DNA from: a virus
Strand: one strand, 5' to 3'
Length of the DNA stretch: 64,000 nucleotides
IMG/VR virus record: IMGVR_UViG_3300033994_001756
Location: 108,254 to 172,253 of that record
In this document: one piece after another, positions 22,072-34,000 of the stretch
Numbering within the stretch: position 1 is the first letter of the stretch
Layout of the letters: each line of letters opens with the position of its first letter
Made by a program: the position numbers and the translations under genes
Notes under the pieces: generated by a model
Databases searched by the model: none
What the model was told of the DNA's origin: nothing
Seen by the model: the letters and a program-made list of their open reading frames with translations, nothing else

Positions 22072-25000
22072 ATGGCTCTAACTAGAATTACATCTGGTGG
22101 TATTGCGGAAGGCGTTGTAATAAAGTTTGATCAAAATAATAGCCCAACAGCTCCAGCTATTGGATTTGAAGGTGTAGGTAATACTGGAACTGGTATTTAC
22201 AGCCCAGCAAATAATGAATTAGCTATTTCTACAGATGGTCAAACACGATTGACCTTTAAACCTGATGGTAAAATCATTGCAGGGAATGGAACTATTCTAG
22301 GTGGAACAAACCCAGACTTTGAGAATGCAGAGAATATCACTCTTTATGTAAACCAGTCTGACAAAAATGCTACCGACCTAGAAGATAATGATGGTGGTAA
22401 TTTAAATAGACCATTCAAAACTATTGAAAGAGCATTACTAGAGGCAGCAAAGAGAAGTTATAAACCAAACCCAACTGCGATTTCCGTAAGTACATTAGAA
22501 GTTGGTAAAGCATATACTATTGTAAACGCAGGCAATACTGATTTTGTTTCTATTGGTGCATCGTCTAATACTGCTGGTGTATCTTTCATTGCTACCGCAC
22601 AAGGAAATGGAACTGGTACAGTAGTTCTAAGCAATGATAAGTTTGAGGCATTTACCATTATGGTTCTGCCTGGTCAATATGAAATTGACAACAGACCTGG
22701 ATATGATATTACTACCAACCCGCTATCTGCAGGAACTGCTGTTGCAATTGATGCAGAGCCATTTAGATTTAACCCAAGAAATGGTGGCGTTATTGTACCT
22801 AGAGGTACTTCAATTGTTGGTTATGATCTCAGAAAAACTGTTATCAGACCTAAGTATGTTCCTTCACCATTTTCAATTGATGGAAGCATAACCAGTGATG
22901 GATATATTCTGTACCATACCATGTATGATGGTGCAAATATGGTTGAAAAGAATCGTGGTTATATTCAAGAGCAAACTAAATTATATCTTCAAGGAAATCA
23001 AGCTGGATATAATGGTTTAAATGATGCTCAAAAGAATCTATGTATTCGTGATATTGGCTATTTTATTGATGCTATTGTTAAAGATTTAAGGCAAGGTGGC
23101 AACGAGAATACCTTCAATAATGCAGAATATTATATTGATGGTAATGGCTACAGAACACAATTCTTGAAGTCTGGTGATAGTGATTTATCTCAAGAAGTTG
23201 CAGCTACAGTAGCCGCATTTAATCATGCGATTAGCATTATGAGATTTATTACAAAATCTTATAATGATAGTAGCATTACATATTCAGAAATTACTTCTGG
23301 CAAAACTATCAACAGAACTACATTCTCTGCAGGAAATGGATATGTTTCCGATGGAGATTGTTCTGCTGTAGTTAATGCTGTAGCAACTTTAGGTGCTATT
23401 GCTACTGGAATTCTCAACAATCCAGATGATTACACTAGAGAAGCAGTTACAGTAACTCTTGTTGGTGGCGGAACTGCAACTGTAAAGCTCAGAAAAACTC
23501 AAGGAGTATTTAATCAAACCTCAATCTTTAAGGTAACTGGTGGTTGCTACTTCTGGCAGATGACCTTCAAGGATGCTGTTGCAACATCATCAAAGCCAAT
23601 TTATAATGGAGCTTCATTTGATTCAAATGGAATTCCAACATTCAGCACTACCACTGATTCAAAATATTCTCACCATAGAGTTGTTGCATTTACATATGCG
23701 GATCAAAGAACAACTGATGGTGAACTAGATCAGTACTATAAAAAAATTGATGCATGGCAGGGAAGACCAGATACATCTCAAGTAAGACCAGAAGAATATA
23801 CTATCGTTGGTGATGGAAGTAAGAATAGCACTATTGATACTGTTAATTCTTGCTCACCATACATTTTTAACTGTTCACTACGTTCTGTCTTTGGTATGTG
23901 CGGTATGCATACTGATGGCAGTAAGGTTGCAGAAAACAGCTTCAAGTCCATGGTTGTTGCACAGTTCACTGGTATTTCTCTACAAAAAGATAGAAGTGTA
24001 TTCATTCAACCTAAAGATTTACAAGGAGATACTAACGTAACTCCATCTCCAAACACAACCACATTATATAATGATGATGATGAATCTACTACTGCAAAAC
24101 CTCCAGTATTTGCAGATCCAGACGCAGAATATAAGCCAGAATGCAGACACTTCCACATCAAAGCATCCAATGGTGGATTCATTCAGGTAGTTTCTGTGTT
24201 CGCAGTTGGATATGCTGATCAATTCCTTGCAGAAACTGGTGGTGATATGTCTATCACCAACTCCAACTCTAACTTTGGTCAGATTTCACTTCGTGCAAAA
24301 GGTTCCCAGTTTAATTCCTTTGCTCCAGCATCACAAGGTAGAATCACTGCAGTAGTTCCACCTAAAGGAATCTCACCAACTCTCAATGATGTAAGTTTCT
24401 ATAATATTAATGCTGGTCCAACTTGGGGTCCAAGTACATTCGCAACAAGTGAAGAATTAACTCCAGCAGTATTAAGTGCTCTTGCAGGTTTCACTAACTC
24501 AAAATATTTTAGTCTATATCTTGAAACTGGTGCAACTAATGAAGATAGTATTCCAGAATTAATTGTTACTAGTACAGATAAAGTTACCGGCAATAAAGTA
24601 ACAAAACGATTCCTAAGTTATGGAACTTCAAATCAATACTCACTTTTCCGTGATTATTATCAAGTTACTGGAATTTCTCCAGAATCATCTAGGTATATTA
24701 ACTTAGAATTAGAAAGTTCTACTGGTGGTGAACCTAGTAAATTTAGAGCAAAGGTAAAGATATTCGATCCAACTGATATTCCAGATGAAGATAATCCAAA
24801 AGTTAATAATGTTCCAACAACAAAGAATGCAGAAAGAGTTGGATATTTCTGGGATAATAATGGAGTATATTTAAAACTAGATTATACTGATGCAGATACT
24901 AGAAAATTCCTAACTGATTTTATCTTTTCATTCAATGAAGAAAAATCATTTGATTTTGTAACTAAATTTAATCCTGGTGATGGTTCAGCTACAACTGCAC

Positions 25001-28000
25001 TTGAAGAAGTAACTAGAAAACTTTTAAGATATAAGACTGGATTCCCATCAACTTTAACAATTAAAAAATACTTAGATACTAGAACATCTGCACCTTCAGA
25101 ACTATTATGGAAGCTTGAATATACTATTCCAAAATACTTAAGTAGTAATGCAATTCCAAAGGCACCAGAGAAAAGATTTATTATCAAAGGAACTAGAGCA
25201 GGTAATGGTGAAGATGGAATTCCATACTCAGACTATAGATTTATGGTATGGGATGTTCAAGAAGTTACTTCTTGGGAAAAAGATGTTAGAGATGGTGTAT
25301 ATTATCTAACTGTTATTAGATGTGACGTAAATAAGTTTGCTGATTCTTCCGCAAATTCACCGTCTACCATCGAAAGGAGACCTACTGGAATTGATGCTCC
25401 TGGAACTGGAACTACTACAACATCATTTAGTTCTACATTTATTGAAGAAGTTAATAACTTTGATAAAGATACTAAACTATTCACAAATATAAATTATCTA
25501 TATCCTTCTGTAAATGAAGAAGGTCCAGATTATGATACTAGAAGAGTTTGGAATTTCCCACAAGCAGATTCTCGTGTATTACTTGAAAATATTGGCCAGG
25601 GAAATAGAATTAAAGATATCTCTGTTCCAAACTTTAAGAGTTTTAGAACAACTGATTCTACTACTCCATTTAAAGATATTCCATCTTTATATTCAGTTAC
25701 TGCAGAATCTGTTCATAGATTAGTTCAAGCACTAGATCTAAGATATATCACATCTTCTAATACTATGGCCACTACAGGTGGTGGCCCAGATAACTCTGGT
25801 AGAGTATTCATTGCCCCAGTTGCACCATGGGATTCTAGAACTTCTCAGTCTGCATTGGGGTATACTTCAAGTTCAACTTCTTTTAATGTATATTCTAGTT
25901 CAATTAGATTTGGTAGAGGTCCTGCAGGATCAATAGTTACCGAAGCATCAAAAATTACAGAGTATAATAATTTTGGTGTTAACTTGGATGCTGCGGATAG
26001 AAGAATTATCGTTACTTCTCCTGGCTATGTTGTAAATTCCAATACTATACAAGCTAGTAGTGATGCCAATCAAACTGGACTGACTTATGCTCCATTATTA
26101 CCACTTTATAGACCTTCTATTCTCCGTGCATCTTCACACACTTGGGAATATATTGGTCTTGGTTCTGGTAACTATTCAACTGGCTTCCCAAATCTACAAA
26201 CAAGAGTTCTTAAAATCTATGAGCAGTTTATTGCTCAGGGCTATGAAAATTCTGGTGGATTTATTGCATCATCTGGTACAAACTCTGCTGGTGATTTCTA
26301 TATTGGAAACCAAATCATTCAAGCTGGTGGTACTTCTACAGTAACACTAAACGTACCAAAGCTTCGCAAATCATCAGAATCTAATTATCTAGATATTGAC
26401 AATATTGAAAACCGTATCTCAAATGCAGTTGTCAATGTTACCGATACTGCTGATGGCTCTGGGGCAAATGCAAATCAGAGTGCATTGAAAGAACTATCCA
26501 ACTTCTTCAACATTGCAAAGCTAACCGTTAGCGACAAAGCAAATATCAATAACTTGATCATTGGAGAAAGACTATTCATTGACAGAGCTGAAATTAATAA
26601 TTCTGCATTCTTCCCAGAAGGTAATACTAATGCATATGGTTTCGTAAAAGCTGCTAAACCTGAAAAAACTGGTTTTATTTCAACTGATACTAACGATAAA
26701 CTATATGTTTCTCCTAAGTACCTTGATGCATGGAGAGTAAAGAGGCAACTCATTTCTGCTCAAGCAGTTACACTTGATAACAACAGAGTTTATGTTCAAC
26801 CATATCTACAAAACTCTGTCGATTCATATAAATCAGTAAATGGAAAGAAAGTAGCTGATGCAATTACATTTACAAATACTGTAGTAAATGATGTTACTTG
26901 GTCAACTAGTTCAGTAATTAAACTAGCATTCACTGAAAGTTCTGGTATTCCTTCTTATGGTAAAATTGATATCGAAATGAATTTAATCGGTCTAACTGTT
27001 ACCGATTTTTATGTTGATGGATCGGGAAATAAAATTTACTTCAATCCTGTTATTAATATCCCACTTCAATATCAAGAAATTGATTATACTGATAATACAG
27101 CTGTAATTTCAAATTATCAAAATGGAATTGCATTACCTACATATCTAAGAAGTTATTGTGGCAATGGAACTTATACTTCCATAATTAAAAACTATCCATC
27201 TATCATTGCTACTGGTGGAAATTTTGGAACAGATGCATCTGAGGGAGATATTAAATATCTAACCGCAAAACTTGCAAGTAACTTCACCAACAATAATGAT
27301 ATTAACGTATTAAATACTTCAACATATAAAGATCTGCAGGTTACTATGACTGCAGATGAATATCAACAATGGCCAAATAGAGGTTGCATTTCATTAAGAG
27401 AAGCTCCTAAAGGAGGAACATATAAAATTGCTACATTTGCATATTACAAAACTGGACACAATAGTGGAACTAATGTTGCAACATTTAAACTAACTAAAAA
27501 CGTTGGAGAAGGAACTAATACTGCTGGAACTAGCGCCCAATTTACAACTGACTACGAAAATAATTATCCAGGAATTGCATCTAAAAATGTATTCTTCTTT
27601 GGATGTAGTACTCAGGTCTATTCTTCTGATAGATGGGCAGCCGAATCTCCATTCATTCCACCTCTAGATCCAACAAAGGGTGTAGTAGAGGAAGTTAATA
27701 TTGAAGATGCAATTCTGTACACTAGCCCACAAAAATCTCTTCCAGTTGCAGTAACTCTTGATCAAGATTGGTTTGATAAGAATTTACCTAATCCATATAG
27801 CTCTAAAGCTCTTGGTGTTAATATTCAAGAAAGAAGAGCAGTTAAGAAATTTAGCCCTCTATTCTCATTCTCCCAGGCAAAGCAGTGGGCAGAAAACTCT
27901 GGATTTACTTCTGCTGATGAACTAGAACTTCTTATGAAGCCTGGTTATTACAAACTAGATGGAACTCAGTTCCCATGCTCTGTTAAAATTAATGGTACTG

Positions 28001-31000
28001 GAGTTGCAAATAGCAGTGTATTTGCTGGTAAAGAGCGTACTCGTACATCTGCAGGTAGAATGGGTGGATACCTAGAAGATACTGTCCGAAGAGGAGATAG
28101 CATTTATCTTTATCGCTCTCCCGAGTTTTACACACAATGGGGATTTGGAAATGATGCAATGTATGTAAATGTGAGTGGAGGACTTGGTGCAAATGGCTCA
28201 TTTAATGTTAATAATGTACATTTCCTTGGATTAAATGAAGCGATTACCAAGAGTGAAATTCCTGACTCCATTTATACCTCCAATCCGGTTCTTCAAAATG
28301 CCAGAAGAGTAGTAAGAAGAGCATATTATATTAAAGGAAAAATTAAATCAACTCCATCATTGAATACCATCAACAGCACTGGAGTTGACGGTGCAATTGA
28401 AGTGATTGCAAATGTTTCTACTGGAACTGGAGTAAACGCTTTACTAGTACCAAGTGTCAATAGTATAGATATTGTAAATGATATTGCAGATAATGCAAAT
28501 TATTATGAATTAAACTCTGCTACTATTTCAAATAGTCGTTATTTAGTAGTAGTACTGAAGCAAAGTGACTTTACTGCGGAACAATTTGACCGCATGAGAA
28601 AATATATCATTCCAGGTACAACCATGTATTGGTTGGCAGAGAATGGTAAAGTAATTAAACTATCAGATGAAGCTACTGTTGAAAATCTATCCAAGTCTAC
28701 TAAAGTTCTAAGTGTCAGAAGAAAGAACGCTGGTCTCAATACAGAAGAAATTCAGGTATTAATTTCAGTATATCGCACTGCAGGTGGCAATAATGGCAAT
28801 AATGCAAGTTATACTAATCCCGTAGAAGATTTAGATCTAGAAGGATATACATCTGGAAAGAGAAAACTAGTCTTCCTCAATGAAGATGGAGCAGAATTTA
28901 CCACACTTGCATACAACTGGGCACTTGAAACTAGAAGGCAGTTCCTTCCAAAAGGATTCATGCATGAAGGTGGTTATCAGTCAGCAATTATTAAAACAGT
29001 AGTTTCTGGTGGAGCTAGTGGAACTAAAACAATTACATTAGACAATGTTGAATCAATTTTAACAGGGGACAAAATTGTAGCTTTAGATTCTGCTGGCAAC
29101 AATTTAATTCCAGTTGGAACAAGAGTAGAGACTATTGTAGGAAATGTAATTACATTAACTGATAACATTACCACAAGCATCCCTGCTCAATCATTTGTAT
29201 CATTTACACAGTTTAATATTTTTGGTGATGAGATTACTAAGTATGATATTCCTGAAATTTATGGTATCATACGTGGTTCTGAAGAAGGATACATTTCACT
29301 TATAATTGATAGAAATCCAAACTATGAAGTTGATAATTCCATTCAACCTTATCCATATGGTGCTGGTTCATTCTCAGAATATCCAACTCAATTAATTCAA
29401 TTAAAAACAACACCAACTTCAACTACAACTAATTATGGTGCAGCTGAAGATGTTGCTATTGCTACAAACAGAAAGAAAGCTCTTCCATTGAGACGAAATG
29501 GTTTCACTGAAACTAGATATCTTGTTCTTGATATTGCTCCTAGAGAATTTGGCGCTATCCCTGCAGGAAATGCATCAAATCCAAACGCAGCTACATCTAT
29601 TGATTCATTTATTGAGAATGCTGGAATTTCTAAGACTATTCTAACTCAGTTTGCAAACTATGATAACACCACTCTGCAATTTGGTGGTGGTATTGGTAAA
29701 GGATTTGTACAGCCAACTATAAACTTTAATAATATTACTATTGCTGCTAATGCTGAGTTTACAATTGGAAGTAATGATATTCAAAGTGCAATTAATACTG
29801 CATTGAATTCTGCAGGAAGCCTCACAAATACTAGAAGTTACAATGATAGGCTATTTGCATCTTTAGTATCTAATGGAGGAACTTCATCTAATGTTGCGTT
29901 GTATGCAACTATTAATGTTAGCACTGGAGCTATTACTTCAGTTATGGCGTATAGACTTAACAGTACTCAACAAACTACCATTAATGGTTCATTTAGAATT
30001 CAGATTAATGATGGTAGAGGATTTATTCTTTCTCCTACAGGAAGAACTGTATCATTATCAGATAACCAACTATCTGCTGACGACTTTAAAGTTGTTGCAA
30101 AGCAAAATCTTCTATCTGCAATTGCTACTACTCCAGATACTACAGGTGGTGGATCATCTCCATATCTAGATTATGTTAGAAAGAGAACAACTGGTCCTGG
30201 AGCAAATGTAGATGATGATGCACTAACTGCTAGAGGTAAAAAGATATTTCTATCTTGGCCATATGCATATAGAGCACTCAGAAGAAGATTCCCATCTGCA
30301 GGATTCCCTGTCAATGGTAACTATCAGAGCAGCCTAATTACCGTAAATGCAATTCCAGGATCTGGGTTCACATTAAACCTAACTGGGGTTACAATTGGTG
30401 CTCAATCTCCTGCTTCTGAAGCTGCAAATACATTTGGTGGAGGATATCGTGGAGGACTGATCAAGTGTAGAGGTTCTAAACTAACCCTAAATGGAACTAG
30501 ATTTAGAGGAAATCTATCTCTTGATTGGACTGGATTGTTTAGTGGCAATTCATCTAGAGTTGGAGGTAGCTTCATTGCTGGGCACTCTATTGAGATGTTC
30601 CAGATGGAAGATCAGAATGAATTTACTCAAATGGGTGGAGATTTACCTGCATATGCAATTGCTACTTCTCCACAAGATGAAGAATTTAGAACTCTATCAG
30701 AATATAATCCACAATCAAATATTTACCTAGAGCCATCTAAGGATCCATATGGTAGATTATCCGATGGTGATGCTAGAACATTCCCAATTAATACACTACA
30801 AGCTATTAGAAGATTTAATAAGTCTTCTCAGGGTGTAGTTCCTTGGACTGGAGAAAGTGAAATTCCTAAAGGAGGATTACTGACAAAAGTTGCATTGAAT
30901 GAAAGATATCAAACTCCTAATAAAATTTATTATGATGCTCCAAACGGAACTCCAACTGGAAATCATATTCCTACTGCATCTGGAAATAGTTCTGCTGTAT

Positions 31001-34000
31001 TATTAAGATGGAATGATGGCACTACAACCATCACTTCTAGTTCTCAATTGTCAATGCCTACATCTGTAGTTTCATATGCACAATTAGAACCTAAGACATT
31101 ATCATTCTTCTATGCAAACAATGAAGCAGGTGAAGATATTATTAGAAATATCTTCGTTGGTAGGAATGCAAGTAAATTTGTTAAATTTGATAACATTGAA
31201 ACTACTTACGCAACAGCAACTAAAGTTATTACCACTGGGGATACATTCTTTATCAATTCTAGTACTGGAGCTGTAACTAGAGCTGGAGCTGGACAATCAG
31301 GAGATTATAAGTTTGTAAAAATTACATATTCCGGATCTTTCTCTGCACTATCTAAAGTTAATTCAACAAAGATTGATATTAATGTTAACTATCTAAGTTC
31401 AATTAGATATAACTATGTTGCAACTGCAACTTCACGTTATCAAAAGACTATTGTAGGAACTAACTCAAGATTAATTCTTTCCCAAGATGATAACGTTATT
31501 AGATACTCTGAGCCAGCTAACTTAGCAATCTCTAATATTGATTCTACATTTACAGTAGCAAATGCTAGCAGATCCACAATTTATGAATTGAGAAATGTCA
31601 CAAGACCTTCTGCAACATCTGGTAAAGTTGTATTGTCTACAAATAGCAGTGGAAAATTAACCAGCCTAGATATCATTTCTATTGGTAGTGGACATCTCAA
31701 GAATGATGTATTTGAAATTTATAGTGGAGCTACAAAAATCTCTAATACATTTACAATGACAGTTAGAGATAATTACAATGAAGAATTACTTGAACTATTT
31801 GAAAATGGTGAATTTAAAGTCATTCTTCCTAACAATTGCTTTATTGTAAATAGTGTAGAAAATCCAACTATTGCTTCAAATCTAAAATCTCAGATACTAA
31901 AATCTAAGTCTATATTTAAGCCTGGTGGATATATTTTATATAATAACATTTATTACAAGATCGCTGTTAATAATCCTACAACTAACAGTCCATACATAGG
32001 TGTATACAAATATATCAATGAAACTAACACCTCTGATATTAGAGCAGATATTGTAGTGATGTTAGAAGATTCTGAGTATTCTCCAACATATCCAAGCAAT
32101 ACAAGATTTGATGTCTTTGATTATGACAATATCCTAGATTATTGGCCTGCAACAGGAAGAATTGTAATTGGTAATCGTGAAACATGTGACTTCACAAAGG
32201 CCGGAAATTCATCAGATCCTAAGGGATATGAGCTTCGTCTAACAAGAAGCATGACCAAGTACTGGCCACATTACATTCGTGACTGGGAAGGTCTAGATCC
32301 AAACAATTCTTCTGATGCTACTGTTACCGTTGATAGTGTTATTCCTACTACACTTACATTAGCAGATCCAGTAGATGTAACTTGTTATGGAATTAAGAGA
32401 TTCAATGCTACAGGATCTGGAAATAACATTGAAGGTATTACTTATGGTGGATCATCTACATATGTAACTCCTACTGGAATTGTAGCTAATAAACTTGCTA
32501 AAATATCAATTAGTTCTACTACTGATGCACAAGGATTACTCGCTGACTTTGAAAAACTTTCAATTGGTCAGACTGTTACTATTCCATATAGAGATATTTC
32601 AAAGCCTGCTGTAAGTGGACAAGCTGCAACTAACTGGAATGCAGTCGAAATTGTTGTTGGCGATCCTCAAAATACAGCCGCATCTAACATCTCAAGTAAT
32701 AGAGAAGGTGATAGACGTATTAGTGGAAGTATTGCATATAGAACTTCAGGATTTAAAGCTGTATTTTATAAGCATACTTATAATATTCATGCAACTAATA
32801 CTCAAGATACCTCAATTTATCAGTATATCAATCCTCTTGTTTCTGCAAACTTAAGTTCCGCAAGAGATTCTTCTGTTGAGCAACTTCACCCAGGTGGATT
32901 TAGGAGATGGGGATATCTCGGTGCTATAAGTGGATTAAATGCAAATGCTGGCCAAAAAGCTCTCACAATTTCTTCTGCATTCGTAAGAAGTATGCAAAGA
33001 ATTTCTAGTGCTGCAACATTTGTAGCTACATTTGATGCAATTGATACCCCAAATGATCCATATGAAAGATTAATGACTGTTTCTGCCCAGCCATCATTTG
33101 GAGCAATCACAAAAGGTCAACCTTTATACTTAAATTCAAATTATACTAACTTGATTGGTTATGTGGTTGGTATGGATGGAGATGTCCGCTCATTAGATGA
33201 TGGAACATATGAAGATTCTATTAATCTATCTGGAAATGGAGGAATTGGAACCTACAGAGTTCTACTTGTAGAAAATCCACCAGCACTAACTGGAAATGTG
33301 ACAGTATATGGACAAAAAAATTCAACAGATTGGTTATATTATGCTCCAAACAATTGCTGTTGGATAAATAATGTCGATTATAAAGTTGTAAATTCTGATA
33401 ATACAACAACTGTATATCTAAACAATAATCTAGTTGATCCTGATGGAGGAAGAAATCCTGGAGATAATCCTCCTGGCGATGGTAGCGCAAGCACACTTTC
33501 AATCGCTGCAGGTTCTAATATTGTATTCTACTATAGTGGTTATTATGATAATAGTATAATTTTAACTCTAGATAAACCATTGACTAAAGCTATTCCAGAG
33601 GGAACGAAATTTAATATTGCACCTACACCAGACTATGGTTATAATAATGACTATGGACATCCTGGAAAGGGACAAAATAATTCATTCCTATTCAAGTCAA
33701 GAATTCTTGATCTGGAAAAGGATGGCACAAATGGCAAGATTAATGTTTACCTTGCAGATCCATTCCCAACTGCAAATTGGAACCGAGATTCATCCGGAGC
33801 ATTACTAGCGGATGGTTCAACCACATCAAGTCCAGTTAAAACTTACGGTATGATGTACATTAATCATGGTGGATGGACTTATCCTAAGACTGGTGGTAGT
33901 GCATTCCGTGCAAATAATATTAAACTTGCTAATGCAAATGCTAGTGATTCAGTATTCTGCACTGAAATTTATCTTCCAAATAGAAGTGGTAGAGTTAGAG